Origin: Sulfurimonas sp. RIFCSPLOWO2_12_36_12
GTDB taxonomy: Bacteria; Campylobacterota; Campylobacteria; Campylobacterales; Sulfurimonadaceae
Assembly (NCBI GenBank): GCA_001829675.1
Contig: MIBZ01000062.1
Coordinates: 24,783 to 88,782, forward strand
Reading direction: 5' to 3'
Length of the DNA stretch: 64,000 nucleotides
Position numbers and translations under genes: made by a program. Shown piece after piece: positions 27,307 to 39,408 of this stretch (positions are counted from its first letter, which is position 1; each line of letters starts with the position of its first letter). Below the pieces are notes generated by a model. That model saw only the letters and a list, made by a program, of their open reading frames with translations. It made no database searches and had not been told where the DNA came from.

Positions 27307-27696
27307 CTACCTCTTTGTTTGGTCAAATTTTCTAGTAAATGTTGCCAAGTCATCTCTTTTTTTCAAGTCGCCGTTATAAGTCATGTTGGTAAAATCTACA
27401 CTATCATCATTTAATATTTTTGGCACAGCATCGCCGTTTGCAATAATTTCCATATGTGCATCTAACTCATCTTCACTGTATGCCATTTGCATATCAGCTG
27501 TTATAACATGGGGAATAGCCTCAATAATACGAAGTTTTTCAAGTTCTTCGGCAACACCTTCACCCTCTATTGTAATAATGATTCTACCTTGCTCATCGTG
27601 CATATGATAATCACAAACGCCACAATTTTTTAGGCTTTCTACAACCTCGTTTAAGTATTTCGGTACTGTTTTAACTACTATGCTTGATATATTCAT
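27307..27696 (-). CDS. napD: NapD chaperone for periplasmic nitrate reductase
   Basis: A 129-residue NapD, a cytoplasmic chaperone that binds the NapA twin-arginine signal. The N-terminal fold MNISSIVVKTVPKYLNEVVESLKNCGVCDYHMHDEQGRIIITIEG and VAEELEKLRIIEAIPHVITADMQMAY match the ferredoxin-like family. It has about 40 extra C-terminal residues beyond the usual 90, a polar tail (about 90-129). AAGGAT precedes the ATG. Confidence 0.88.
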   Translation of the reverse strand: MNISSIVVKTVPKYLNEVVESLKNCGVCDYHMHDEQGRIIITIEGEGVAEELEKLRIIEAIPHVITADMQMAYSEDELDAHMEIIANGDAVPKILNDDSVDFTNMTYNGDLKKRDDLATFTRKFDQTKR

Positions 27697-27711
27697 TTTT
27701 TATCCTTTTGT

Positions 27712-28662
27712 TTATTTTACACTATATAAATTAATGATTTTGTCATCACTTGAAACTAAAAAATCATTTTCGTTTATAAATACTATTTTGGTAATTGTCA
27801 TTTTGTTTCCGCCAAACTTTCCTAAAATAGATTTTGTTGAGCTATCTAGAAGTGACACATTATTGAGCTCATCAGATGAGTACCCTACAATCTTGCCACT
27901 TGGCGACAACCCGACACTATAAACCAGGAAGCCGGACTTTATATAGTAAGAAGAGTTTGCTGTTGGGACATATATAACCATTCTTCTATCTTGTCCGGCC
28001 GTTGCAATCACACCTTTTTTATAATCTACCTGAAAAACATTATCTAAGTTTTCATCAGAGAGTGTTTTTATGAGTTTGCCATTTTTTGTATTGTGGATTT
28101 TTAAATTTCCGCTCTCATCTGCGATAACAACTTCATTTTTTGATTCGTTTAAAACAAAATCTGAAAATTTTGCACCGGAGACTTGAACTATCCAATTGTT
28201 GCGGCGATTTTTTATGTCATAAGAGACAATCTCATCGCTAAGCAACGCTAAAAGAATAGTGTTTTCATCTAAAAATTTGGCTTTTGCAACCGTAAGTTCC
28301 TTTGAAGAGTCAAATAAAAGCTCAATTTTATCATTTTGATAGATATGAATTCTTCTAAAACCTTGTTCAGCTTGAGATAAAATCAGTAACTTATTGCCTA
28401 TTTTATCCACAGAGTAGACTTTAGAATCAACTTTTTCACCTAAAAAATCATTTATTTTAGGCAGTTGGATTTTTTTAATAAGCTTTTTTGTTTTATAGTC
28501 AAAAATATCTACACAGCCGGCATCTGTAGCGCTATAAATTTTTTTATCTTCATAAATAATATCAACAACGGAGCCACTGGAGACAAAACGAGCCACCGGC
28601 TCTTTGATATTTGCACAAAAGAGCAAGGATGTAAGAAAAGTAAAAAGTATAATCTGTTTCAT
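27712..28662 (-). CDS. napL: NapL, exported beta-propeller protein of the nap locus
   Basis: A 316-residue protein with signal peptide MKQIILFTFLTSLLFCA and WD40/PQQ-like repeats (DVFDYKTKKLIKKIQL, VSYDIKNRRNNWIVQVSG, LKIHNTKNGKLIKTLSDENLDNVFQVDYKKGVIATAGQDRRMVIYV). Such proteins are found only in the epsilon-type nap operons, where NapL is needed for full activity but has no known reaction. An in-frame upstream ATG at 28728 exists, but the ATG at 28662 overlaps the napF stop (ATGA) and gives a proper signal peptide. Confidence 0.85.
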   Translation of the reverse strand: MKQIILFTFLTSLLFCANIKEPVARFVSSGSVVDIIYEDKKIYSATDAGCVDIFDYKTKKLIKKIQLPKINDFLGEKVDSKVYSVDKIGNKLLILSQAEQGFRRIHIYQNDKIELLFDSSKELTVAKAKFLDENTILLALLSDEIVSYDIKNRRNNWIVQVSGAKFSDFVLNESKNEVVIADESGNLKIHNTKNGKLIKTLSDENLDNVFQVDYKKGVIATAGQDRRMVIYVPTANSSYYIKSGFLVYSVGLSPSGKIVGYSSDELNNVSLLDSSTKSILGKFGGNKMTITKIVFINENDFLVSSDDKIINLYSVK

Positions 28663-29144
28663 TGTATTGCCTTTACGCTTATTGCATTGGTTGGACATCT
28701 GCTTATGCAAAATCCGCAAGCCGTACATTTGTCGTTTATGACCGGCATAAACATAGCTTTAAAATCTATCGCATTGTCTAAACATGGGTCTTTGCATGAA
28801 AAACACAAAGTGTGATCCCAACTTAAACAACTTTTTTTATCAATTGTGACAATTGAGGCAATCATTTTTTTATCTTCAACTCTTAAAACATTTGGTTTAC
28901 AAGCTATCGCACACTCATCGCAATATGTGCAGCCGCTATATGAAAAATTTAAATATGGAGTTCTGTCATCAGCTATTTTAATTATTTCTTCTTCACAAAC
29001 AGTGGCGCATGCACCATCACATTTGTTACACTCATTATGAAAAAGAGATTCATCGCCAAAATAGGGTGGTCTTAGTAATATCTCCTGCTTCTTTTTTCCG
29101 CTTACGGATGAAGCAAGAGAGCTAAAAAGCTCTCTTCTTTGCAT
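28659..29144 (-). CDS. napF: NapF ferredoxin-type protein
   Basis: A 161-residue cytoplasmic iron-sulfur protein thought to act in NapA cofactor loading. Cys motifs for several [4Fe-4S] clusters: CNKCDGACATVC, CTYCDECAIACKPNVL, CFSCKDPCLDNAI and CTACGFCISRCPTNAI. The N-terminus (MQRRELFSSLASS) has an RR pair but no hydrophobic core. Start overlaps napB (TAATG) and the stop overlaps napL (ATGA). Confidence 0.9.
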   Translation of the reverse strand: MQRRELFSSLASSVSGKKKQEILLRPPYFGDESLFHNECNKCDGACATVCEEEIIKIADDRTPYLNFSYSGCTYCDECAIACKPNVLRVEDKKMIASIVTIDKKSCLSWDHTLCFSCKDPCLDNAIDFKAMFMPVINDKCTACGFCISRCPTNAISVKAIQ

Positions 29145-29851
29145 TAATGAGCTGCGCCGCCTAAGCTGCCGGCAGGTGAATTTTTATTTGCTATATCATC
29201 TTTCGTTATAAAACTTTCATTTCCAACCGTATCTAGTGATTCAGTAAGTTTACCGCCTGCCCAGCTAGATCTGTTAGAACCGTCTTTGCTTGTAAAAACT
29301 GCCTCAAAAGTATTTTCAACTGCTAAATTACCTTGAGATTGTGGAGCATGACAAGCCGAACAGTTGAATCTAGCATTTTGAAGTTTATCTTCTTGCACGA
29401 TTGCAACCTCATTTTTTGATACATCCGTAGGTAATTCAAATTTGCCGTTAACAATTTTACCTTTTGGTCTAAAATCAGTAAAGTGTGATACAGGAATCGG
29501 CGTTGCGCCCATTGAACCTGCAATTTCCGGCATATGACAGGTAATACATCTGTTGTCATCTGTTTTAATTGGAAGCATACCGGTTGTATCATGTGGAATC
29601 ATTGGCGGAGCATCTTGAAATGCTCTTTTAATCTTAGTACTTGTAGTAGCTTGCGCACTTCTATACTCTGTTTTATCAGATATTGTCGCATCTTCGGTAT
29701 ATATATCAGTTTTTCTTAAACCTAAAGACTCTTCACTGACAATAGTTGACACTTTTTTGCCTACTGAAGGCTTAGGCGCCTGCTCAGTACAACCAACCAT
29801 CAGTAGCGCAACAGCAGCTAAACCAATCGTTATTTTACTCATTGTTTTCAT
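29144..29851 (-). CDS. napB: NapB diheme cytochrome c subunit, with lipobox and long tail
   Basis: A 235-residue NapB, the small electron-transfer subunit of nitrate reductase. Two CxxCH heme motifs (CITCHMP near 105 and CSACHAP near 165) and the conserved PPMIPHDTTGMLPI segment mark the family. It differs from the usual 150-180-residue form in two ways: a lipobox-like signal (ALLMVGC, Cys 21), and a tail of about 65 residues after the second heme motif (FEAVFTSKDGSNRSSWAGG and onward). The ATG at 29851 has GGGAGA at a good spacing. Confidence 0.92.
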   Translation of the reverse strand: MKTMSKITIGLAAVALLMVGCTEQAPKPSVGKKVSTIVSEESLGLRKTDIYTEDATISDKTEYRSAQATTSTKIKRAFQDAPPMIPHDTTGMLPIKTDDNRCITCHMPEIAGSMGATPIPVSHFTDFRPKGKIVNGKFELPTDVSKNEVAIVQEDKLQNARFNCSACHAPQSQGNLAVENTFEAVFTSKDGSNRSSWAGGKLTESLDTVGNESFITKDDIANKNSPAGSLGGAAH

Positions 29852-29852
29852 T

Positions 29853-30680
29853 TTATTCTCCCGATTTTTTATTTTTTACTAGTTTTCTAATTGAAAAACT
29901 AAGAGCATCATCATCACACACTTCTATACATCTGGCACAATTTGTGCATTCGCCGGAGAGAACATCTATGCTCTCTTTAGCAATCATATGCAGCACTTGT
30001 TGCTCAGGACAAACAGTTTTACATTTCATACATGAAGTACAATTCTCCATAGTATGATGCACCCTTATTAGACTGACTTTACCCACAAGTGAATAAAACC
30101 CGCCGAGTGGGCATACATACCCACACCACCCATTTTTAAGAACAAACAGGTCAAAAAGAAAAATAATGAGCATCGCCGCCCATCCAAAACCCAAACCAAA
30201 CACAATACCTCTGTGAAGCATAGATATAGGCGATATAAACTCAAATGCCGTGACACCCATCATCAATGATATTATCAAGCTCAATACTAAAACCCAATAT
30301 CTCGTGTTGCGCGAAGCCGGTTGTCTTTTGGAGATACCGTCAATGCCTAGTTTTCTTCTTAAAATTGCTGCCGCATCGGTTACTAAGTTTACGGGACAAG
30401 CCCAACTACAAAAAGCACGACCGCCTATAAGTAGATAAAACATAGTTATAATCAAAGCGCCAACCATTATATCAGTTGCTAAAACGGCACCGGCTGCAAC
30501 CATTTGCAGTGCAGCGTACGGGTCGCTTAAGGGAATAGTTTCTAAAAAGAGCGATGAACTTAGATTTCCCATAAGAATCGTCCATCCCCAAGCGTTTGCT
30601 CCAAAATATAACAGTAACAAGCTTAACTGTGTAGCTCTTCTAAAAATCAGGTATCGGTATTTATTCCAAAGAGTTCTCAT
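29853..30680 (-). CDS. napH: NapH membrane quinol dehydrogenase subunit
   Basis: A 275-residue inner-membrane ferredoxin-type protein with four to five TM helices (about 16-35, 60-85, 130-155, 165-185) and conserved SWACPVNLV and CGYVCPLGGFY motifs. Two [4Fe-4S] motifs lie at the cytoplasmic C-terminus: CTSCMKCKTVCPEQ and CTNCARCIEVCDDDAL. With NapG it passes electrons from menaquinol to NapB/NapA in organisms that lack NapC. TAATG-coupled to napG. Confidence 0.95.
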   Translation of the reverse strand: MRTLWNKYRYLIFRRATQLSLLLLYFGANAWGWTILMGNLSSSLFLETIPLSDPYAALQMVAAGAVLATDIMVGALIITMFYLLIGGRAFCSWACPVNLVTDAAAILRRKLGIDGISKRQPASRNTRYWVLVLSLIISLMMGVTAFEFISPISMLHRGIVFGLGFGWAAMLIIFLFDLFVLKNGWCGYVCPLGGFYSLVGKVSLIRVHHTMENCTSCMKCKTVCPEQQVLHMIAKESIDVLSGECTNCARCIEVCDDDALSFSIRKLVKNKKSGE

Positions 30681-31498
30681 TAGTATAAATCCCCCGAGCC
30701 GCTATTTAAAGAGTCAACCGCACTATCTTTGCTTATCTCTGTCGTAGATTTTATCTCCGAAGCTTTTTCTAAGCGCTTTTCATCCTTCTTATCCCAACCT
30801 TTGATATAGTGATCACCAACTCTGCCCATTGCAACTTCTCTTGGAAGTACAAATATGGCTGCTTTTTCCGTAACACAAGCCTTTTCGCATAGCCCACAAC
30901 CTGTACAAGCATTTGCATGAACAACAGGTGTCAAAAATGCGTGTTTGCCGGTTCTCTCGTTTTTCTTATACTCAACACTTATTGCTTCACCCAAAATAGG
31001 ACAAGCTCTGTAGCATGCGTCACATTGGATTCCCCAAAAAGCTATACAGTTCTCATCATCTATAACTGCAAGACCCATTTCGGCCACTTTTATATCAAGA
31101 ACTCCATTGGTTGTAACACTAGCTTCATCAAGTGCACCCGATGGACAAATGGGTACACAAGGAATATCTGGACACATATAACAAGGTATATCTCTAGGAA
31201 TAAAATATGGAGTACCCATAGGTTTATTATCACCAGGTTTAGCAAGTAACAGTGTGTTATATGGACAAGCTTCAACACAAAGCCCGCATTTAATACATGT
31301 TTTTAAAAAATCTTCCTCTTTTATGGCTCCGGGTGGGCGAAGCAGCAGTTGAGAAGCCGTGACTTCATCAACATACGCACTCCATACAAAACCGCCAAGT
31401 GCCGCGATACCGGCACTTCTTGCCATTTTTAGAATAAATTTTCTTCTATCACTTACAGCTCTATTTTCCATTTTATTAGGTGTTGCTTGCAAATGCAA
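30680..31498 (-). CDS. napG: NapG periplasmic iron-sulfur subunit
   Basis: A 272-residue NapG with a twin-arginine signal (SDRRKFILKMARSAGIAALGG) and four [4Fe-4S] cluster motifs, for example CIKCGLCVEACPYNTL, CYMCPDIPCVPICPSGAL, CDACYRACPIL and CTGCGLCEKACVTEKAA. It partners NapH in quinol oxidation. The TTG at 31498 has GGGAAG just ahead; an ATG at 31471 (MENRAVSDRRKF) is an equally reasonable start because it leaves the Tat motif intact. Confidence 0.94.
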   Translation of the reverse strand: MHLQATPNKMENRAVSDRRKFILKMARSAGIAALGGFVWSAYVDEVTASQLLLRPPGAIKEEDFLKTCIKCGLCVEACPYNTLLLAKPGDNKPMGTPYFIPRDIPCYMCPDIPCVPICPSGALDEASVTTNGVLDIKVAEMGLAVIDDENCIAFWGIQCDACYRACPILGEAISVEYKKNERTGKHAFLTPVVHANACTGCGLCEKACVTEKAAIFVLPREVAMGRVGDHYIKGWDKKDEKRLEKASEIKSTTEISKDSAVDSLNSGSGDLY

Positions 31499-31525
31499 AA
31501 CTTCCCTTATCCTTTAGATATTTAA

Positions 31526-34348
31526 TTATGCTTTGTAAACTTTTACAGCACATTTTTTAAAGTCTGTCTGTTTTGACATTGGACATGTTGCATCCAAACA
31601 TACTTTATTGATAAATACTTTTTCATCAAACCAAGGTACAAACACCAAACCTCTTGGAGGTCTGTTTCTACCGCGAGTCTCAACTCTAGCTTTTACTTTA
31701 CCACGACGAGATTCTACCCAGCATAAACCACCTTGTTTTAGGTCTTTGTTTTTTGCATCGGTAGGGTGCATATAGCATAGTGCTTCCGGAACAGCACGGT
31801 ATAGCTCAGGAACACGCATAGTCATAGTACCAGAGTGCCAGTGCTCTAACACACGCCCTGTTGACAACCAGATATCATACTCTGCATCCGGCATTTCTGG
31901 AGGATCCATGTACGGACGAGCAAATATTTTGGCTTTGTTAGCCAATGACTTTTGTTCGCTCTTTGCATCCATTCCGCTCAATGTACCAAACTTAAGCGCT
32001 TTTGCAAGTGTTCCGTAGAATGCATGTGAATTACCGCTCTCTTTAGTTGCTTTTGCTGCATATGGGTCATACTTAGCATTAAATCTCCATGCCGTCTCTT
32101 TACCGTCAACAACAGGCCATTTAAGACCGCGAACTTTATGATAAACATTAAACGGTGCAAGGTCATGACCATGTCCGCGAGTAAATGCAGCGTACTCTTC
32201 AAATAGGTATTTTTGGATAAAGAAACCATATCCGTTAAATACTTTTCCGTCACTTCCGACAACATTTCTGCTATCTCCATACCCCTCAGAGTTATCATAC
32301 CCTTTTTGGATTGTATCTTTTTGATCAAGTTGATAAGATTTGGCAGTTTTATTTGCAAAAAGTATATCAAACATAGTAGTGTTTTCACTATATCCCATTG
32401 CTTTTGCTTTTTCAATAACGCTCGGAAGAGCCTCTTTTCTTGGACCGCTTGGAGCCCATTCACCCCATAAATCTTTTACGGTAAATCTCTTAGAGAGCTC
32501 AACCCATTGCCAAGTATCACTCATCGCGTCACCTACAGGAAGAACTTGTTGTCTCCAGTGTTGTGTACGGCGTTCAGCATTACCATAAGCTCCCCACTTC
32601 TCATAAATCATAGCAGAAGGTAGGATAAGGTCTGAAACTTTCGCTGAAATACCAGGGTATCCGTCAGAAGTAACAATAAAGTTATCCATCTCGCGAGCTG
32701 CTTTAATCCAGTGCTCAGCAGATGCAGTATCTTGATAAGGATTACAAACATTTACCCATGCAAATTTAACTAAGCCGTCTTCGATGTCTCTATGAATTTT
32801 CATAATGTGTTGTACACCAACACCGTTTAGAGTTCCCTCAGGAACCATCCATTTGTTTTCAGCGATTTTTCTGTGTGCAGGATTCTCAACCATCATATCG
32901 GCTGGCAATCTATGTGTAAATGTACCAACTTCACGAGCAGTACCACAAGCAGAAGGCTGACCTGTTAATGAGAACGCGCCATCACCCGGTTTTGCTTGTT
33001 TATTTAGCAGAAAGTGAACATTGTATGCAAGTGTATTAACCCAAGTACCGCGAGTATGTTGGTTCATACCCATTGTCCAAAAAGATACAACTTTTCTGCC
33101 TTTTTCAATATAGAGATTAGCTAGCTGCTGAAGTTTTTCTTTAAATACTTCAACATTTTCATCAGGGTCGCCTTTTACGATAGCAGCCGTGTACTCTAAT
33201 GTGTACGGAGCTACTGATTTTTTATAATCTTCGTATGAAATTTCCCAGTGAGCTAAAGTTCCAGGAGTATGATTCATAGTATCACCGGCTTTGTATCCGT
33301 AAGGTTCAAGTGCCGGAGCTTCTTTTTTGGAAACAATAGTTTTCATCTCTTTAGAGACTATTTCCATCTCTTTAGCAGTGTACTTACCTTCTTTTATTGA
33401 TTTTTCGTCGCTTCTTCTCATACCGTAACCGATATTTACCGGACCGGCTGCAAAAATCATATGTTTTTTAACAAAATCCCAATCAATAATACCCTCAGCA
33501 GCATCTCTCATAACTATTTCTCTAGCGATATAGTTCCATAAAGCACCATCCGTATTTGGTGAGAAGATGATTTCAGTATCAGCTAAATCTGATGTTCTGT
33601 GAGTATAAGTTTGAATTGAGATAACTTTTACTCTATCAGGGTTTGATAGTTTTCTATCAGTTACACGAGACCAGAGAATAGGGTGCATCTCAGCCATGTT
33701 TGAACCCCATGCCACGATTGTATCTGTAAGTTCGATATCATCATAACATCCTGAAGGCTCATCAACACCGAATGTTTGATAGAAACCAACAACCGCAGAT
33801 GCCATACAGTGACGAGCATTCGGATCTATCGCATTTGAGCGAAATCCTGCTTTCATCATTTTTAGAGCTGTATAACCTTCCATAATCGTATATTGACCGG
33901 ATGCAAAAACAGCAACAGACTCAGGTCCGCCATGCTTAAGTGCTTTTCTGATGTTTAGTTCCATCTCATCAAATGCTCTTTGCCATGATACTGGAACAAA
34001 TTTACCTTTTTTGTCAAACTTACCGTCAGCGCCAACTCTAAGCAGCGGTTGAGTAAGTCTATCGGCACCGTACATAATCTTAGCATTAAAGTAACCTTTA
34101 ATACAGTTAAGACCACGATTAACCGGTGCAGCCGGGTCTCCTTTGACAGCAACGATTTTACCGTTTTTAGTTGCCATCATAATACCACAACCAGTACCGC
34201 AGAAACGACAAGCCGCCTTGTCCCATCTCCAGTCGCCTTCAGCTTGATTCGCCGCTGCTTCGAGCTCCGCTGGTACGCTCATACCAATCGCTGCCGCTGC
34301 AGATGCTGCCGCTGAACTTTTAAGAAATTCTCTTCTTGAAAGTGACAT
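31526..34348 (-). CDS. napA: Periplasmic nitrate reductase catalytic subunit NapA
   Basis: A 940-residue Mo-bis-MGD enzyme reducing nitrate to nitrite in the periplasm. Twin-arginine signal [19 protein letters not shown] at the N-terminus; one [4Fe-4S] motif [12 protein letters not shown] and later GLNCIKG; the molybdenum Cys near 181 in [31 protein letters not shown] and [14 protein letters not shown] are family hallmarks. Length matches the epsilon-type NapA (longer than the 830-residue gamma type). AGGAGAAAAT precedes the ATG. It heads napA-G-H-B-F-L-D. Confidence 0.98.
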   Translation of the reverse strand: MSLSRREFLKSSAAASAAAAIGMSVPAELEAAANQAEGDWRWDKAACRFCGTGCGIMMATKNGKIVAVKGDPAAPVNRGLNCIKGYFNAKIMYGADRLTQPLLRVGADGKFDKKGKFVPVSWQRAFDEMELNIRKALKHGGPESVAVFASGQYTIMEGYTALKMMKAGFRSNAIDPNARHCMASAVVGFYQTFGVDEPSGCYDDIELTDTIVAWGSNMAEMHPILWSRVTDRKLSNPDRVKVISIQTYTHRTSDLADTEIIFSPNTDGALWNYIAREIVMRDAAEGIIDWDFVKKHMIFAAGPVNIGYGMRRSDEKSIKEGKYTAKEMEIVSKEMKTIVSKKEAPALEPYGYKAGDTMNHTPGTLAHWEISYEDYKKSVAPYTLEYTAAIVKGDPDENVEVFKEKLQQLANLYIEKGRKVVSFWTMGMNQHTRGTWVNTLAYNVHFLLNKQAKPGDGAFSLTGQPSACGTAREVGTFTHRLPADMMVENPAHRKIAENKWMVPEGTLNGVGVQHIMKIHRDIEDGLVKFAWVNVCNPYQDTASAEHWIKAAREMDNFIVTSDGYPGISAKVSDLILPSAMIYEKWGAYGNAERRTQHWRQQVLPVGDAMSDTWQWVELSKRFTVKDLWGEWAPSGPRKEALPSVIEKAKAMGYSENTTMFDILFANKTAKSYQLDQKDTIQKGYDNSEGYGDSRNVVGSDGKVFNGYGFFIQKYLFEEYAAFTRGHGHDLAPFNVYHKVRGLKWPVVDGKETAWRFNAKYDPYAAKATKESGNSHAFYGTLAKALKFGTLSGMDAKSEQKSLANKAKIFARPYMDPPEMPDAEYDIWLSTGRVLEHWHSGTMTMRVPELYRAVPEALCYMHPTDAKNKDLKQGGLCWVESRRGKVKARVETRGRNRPPRGLVFVPWFDEKVFINKVCLDATCPMSKQTDFKKCAVKVYKA

Positions 34349-34438
34349 ATTTTCTCCTATTTGATAATTTTTAAAATAGAACAGTATAAAACCATAATAT
34401 TTTCATTTTTTTTGTTAAGGTGTCCATTAACGAGATAG

Positions 34439-34444
34439 ATATTA
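34439..34444 (-). promoter_or_regulatory. Candidate -10 box of the nap promoter
   Basis: On the minus strand this reads TAATAT. It is placed so that the start of transcription would be near 34432, with the palindrome at 34469-34480 centred about 42 bases upstream, the class II spacing used by Crp/Fnr activators. The napA leader would be about 84 bases. This is a spatial argument only. Confidence 0.4.
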
Positions 34445-34468
34445 TCACTTTTGAGGAATAAAAATCTT

Positions 34469-34480
34469 TGACTTAAGTCA
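34469..34480. promoter_or_regulatory. Crp/Fnr-type operator palindrome upstream of napA
   Basis: A perfect 12-base palindrome TGACTTAAGTCA in the context TTTGAC-TTAA-GTCATAA. Two TTGAC-like half sites four bases apart match the NNR/FNR-type operator form TTGAC-N4-GTCAA. The Crp/Fnr protein encoded at 35590-36258 has the ETLSR recognition helix of FNR-type proteins that read TGA, so it is the likely ligand. Confidence 0.6.
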
Positions 34481-34582
34481 TAAAAGTAGTTTTTATTATT
34501 AAGATGATTTTAATAACAAAGAAATGTATATATAGGTAGCACTTAAGATAAGAATAAGCTTTTAAAATTATGATTCTTTATT

Positions 34583-35593
34583 TTATGACTTAAGTTCTTG
34601 GCAACTTTTAATAAGCTTATCTAGCTCTTTTTTTAAATTTGTGAGTTTTTTTGTAGAGTTAATAAGCTCTTCGGTAGATTCTATAACCATATCTTCGCTG
34701 TTGTTTAGGTGTTTTGAGGCAAGCGATTTGTCTTTTAATTCTACTAAAATAGTATCAAACTCATCAGTCAACTCTTCTAGCTTTGACGAAGCTTTTTGTG
34801 ATTGAAGCAACGCTTCATTCGAGTATCCTACGGCTGAATTTATTTTGTTGATAAAACAGTTTATAGTATCGCTTACTTCAACAATTTCGCTTTCACTTTC
34901 AGCTTCTAGTTTTATTGGAGTTAGATTTGAAATATCCTCGTTGTCTACGAGCATTTTAGAGTATTGCATAAATGAATCAACATGTGATTCAATAGCTTTT
35001 AACTGCATTAGAGAGTATATAAACAGCAAGAAAAGTATCGCTCCTGAGGAGTATTGAAAGCTTTTAATAAAGTTAGTTTTATCTTCACTGTGATTTGTAT
35101 ACATTGTTACAAGTTTATCAACATTATCAAGCAGTATCGTGTTGTGCTTATATATAGAAGCGACAGTACTCTCCAACTCCTCTGTTTTTTTAACATCAGA
35201 GCTTGAAAGCAGTTTAAAATTTTGAACATCTTCGTAAAATTTTTCCCACAACTTACTTACTTCAACAAGTTGATTCGATATCTTATTTGTAGGTGCTACC
35301 AATATTCCTTTATCATGATCTCCATGTTTTAGAGTATTTAAGCCGTTAATAAATTCATCAGATGCAGAGTTTAATTCATAAAAATCTTGTGTGGAGTTGT
35401 AGTATGTATAAAAGATATTTTTTGCTATTTTTTGGGTTAACATTCTCTGTTTGCCGGCAATATTTATCACAAGAGCATCTTTAATGTTTTGTTGATTTAA
35501 ATATATTGTTGTTACTATCACACTAGCCATAAGAAATATTAATAGTGCGCCTATAAGCTTTATTTTTGTACTGATTTTATTTGGTTTTATCAT
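34583..35593 (-). CDS. PilJ/NarX-like membrane sensor without an output domain
   Basis: A 336-residue protein. TM1 about 13-31, a periplasmic domain to about 175, and TM2 about 178-198. The periplasmic start DALVINIAGKQRMLTQKIAKNI matches the 'type IV pili MCP N-terminal' / NarX P-box type of helix (D-A-x-x-I-N-x-A-G-x-x-R-M), the nitrate/nitrite contact region in NarX. The remaining 135 cytoplasmic residues are helical and Lys/Glu-rich (coiled coil), and hold no histidine-kinase, GGDEF or MCP signalling motif. It overlaps the Crp/Fnr gene by ATGA and lies directly upstream of napA. Confidence 0.78.
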   Translation of the reverse strand: MIKPNKISTKIKLIGALLIFLMASVIVTTIYLNQQNIKDALVINIAGKQRMLTQKIAKNIFYTYYNSTQDFYELNSASDEFINGLNTLKHGDHDKGILVAPTNKISNQLVEVSKLWEKFYEDVQNFKLLSSSDVKKTEELESTVASIYKHNTILLDNVDKLVTMYTNHSEDKTNFIKSFQYSSGAILFLLFIYSLMQLKAIESHVDSFMQYSKMLVDNEDISNLTPIKLEAESESEIVEVSDTINCFINKINSAVGYSNEALLQSQKASSKLEELTDEFDTILVELKDKSLASKHLNNSEDMVIESTEELINSTKKLTNLKKELDKLIKSCQELKS

Positions 35594-36258
35594 GGCAGTT
35601 CACCTCTGTATGTGCTTTTGAGCATCTCTTTGTTTAAAACTATAATATCTGAATTTTCAATATCAATAATAGAACTTCTTTTTAACTTTTTTAGAACCCT
35701 AGAGAGTGTTTCCGGTTGAATGTGCAACATAAAAGAGACTTCATGTCGTTTGAGTGAGTTAAACATCTCTAAATCATTGTATAGAGTAAAAGCAACCTTT
35801 GCCGTTGCATCAAAAACAAGTTCTCTGTTAACAACGCAGTGGAGCTGTTGCGTCTTTAGCAGTATCTCATTTATAAACTCATTGTTTAGAATATTTTTAG
35901 ATAAAAATTCTGTTTTCAACTCTTGAAAGCTAACTTCTAAAACAATACTTTCTTCCATAAATTCGGCATTTGAAAAGCAATATATTAAATCGTCATTTAG
36001 CGTTGTAAGTTCAGATATAAGAGAGTTTTTATGTATGTGGTATAGAAATATTTCGTTTTCAAATTTGTCTATTTTGTACACTTTTAAAAGCCCTGAAACT
36101 AAAAAAAAGATTTTATTGCTAGAGTCGTTTTCATAATAGAGTATTGAGTTTTTTGGATAAGTGGTTATTTTTGAAATGCTATTGACAATATCTAATTTTT
36201 CACTATTAAGAGAGCTGAAAAAAGATAGCTGTTTTATAAAATTTAATTTTTCATTCAT
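35590..36258 (-). CDS. Crp/Fnr family transcription regulator upstream of nap
   Basis: A 222-residue regulator with an N-terminal cNMP-binding-like beta barrel (ITTYPKNSILYYENDSSNKIFFLVSGLLKVYKI) and a C-terminal winged helix whose recognition helix reads IQPETLSRVLKKL, matching the E-x-x-S-R motif of Fnr-type factors. It lacks the N-terminal Cys cluster of oxygen-sensing FNR, so redox control must come from another source. Likely controls nap with the sensor encoded downstream (inference from position and the palindrome at 34469). Divergent from the diguanylate cyclase gene, sharing a 156-base promoter region. Confidence 0.85.
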   Translation of the reverse strand: MNEKLNFIKQLSFFSSLNSEKLDIVNSISKITTYPKNSILYYENDSSNKIFFLVSGLLKVYKIDKFENEIFLYHIHKNSLISELTTLNDDLIYCFSNAEFMEESIVLEVSFQELKTEFLSKNILNNEFINEILLKTQQLHCVVNRELVFDATAKVAFTLYNDLEMFNSLKRHEVSFMLHIQPETLSRVLKKLKRSSIIDIENSDIIVLNKEMLKSTYRGELP

Positions 36259-36414
36259 AACTGTTATTTTGCTTCTTTATAATATTTTATAGTACTGCTT
36301 TGTTTAAAATCAGGTGTTTTGTATTTTATCATAAAAGATAGCTATTTTATAAAATTAGTTTACATATTTGGTATGGTGTTTGCTTTGGTTAAAAGATGTT
36401 TTGCAGGGAGTTGG

Positions 36415-39063
<2,649 letters not shown>

Positions 39064-39408
39064 TTAGTGTCCGTGTTTAAATCTAAAATTACTCTCTACA
39101 AGCAGAACTCTTAGTTTATCTTTGAGTTCGCCTTGAAACTCCATCCAGCCGTCTTTAAAAGTGCCGCCGCAGCCAAGCTTTTTTTTAAGGCTTTTTAGAA
39201 TCTCTTCACAACTCTCTGCCTTTAGGCAAAATTCGCCTACAAGGGTTACTGTTTTTCCGCGTCTTTTCTCTTTTTTAAAAACCAAAAAGTGCTTTTGAGG
39301 CTCCAAAATTTCATTTGATATTGTCGTTTTTCTTGGAGATTGAACTTCTGCCCAGCCATTATCAATATCTGCACCGATGAAAATATCTAGTTTTTTGCCT
39401 CTGTTCAT
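39064..39408 (-). CDS. eIF1/SUI1-like translation factor (YciH type)
   Basis: A 114-residue SUI1-domain protein. The typical C-terminal motif LKKKLGCGGTFKDGWMEFQG and LVESNFRFKHG is clear, preceded by a beta hairpin (TVTLVGEFCL). Bacterial YciH relatives can discriminate against aberrant initiation complexes, but are not essential. The longest frame starts at 39453 inside the upstream gene; the ATG at 39408 gives an ATGA overlap and is preferred. Confidence 0.9.
   Translation of the reverse strand: MNRGKKLDIFIGADIDNGWAEVQSPRKTTISNEILEPQKHFLVFKKEKRRGKTVTLVGEFCLKAESCEEILKSLKKKLGCGGTFKDGWMEFQGELKDKLRVLLVESNFRFKHGH

Noticed and set aside
34584..34595. Second Crp/Fnr site at the end of the sensor gene
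   Set aside because: ATGACTTAAGTT matches only one half of the palindrome and lies in the coding end and stop codon.
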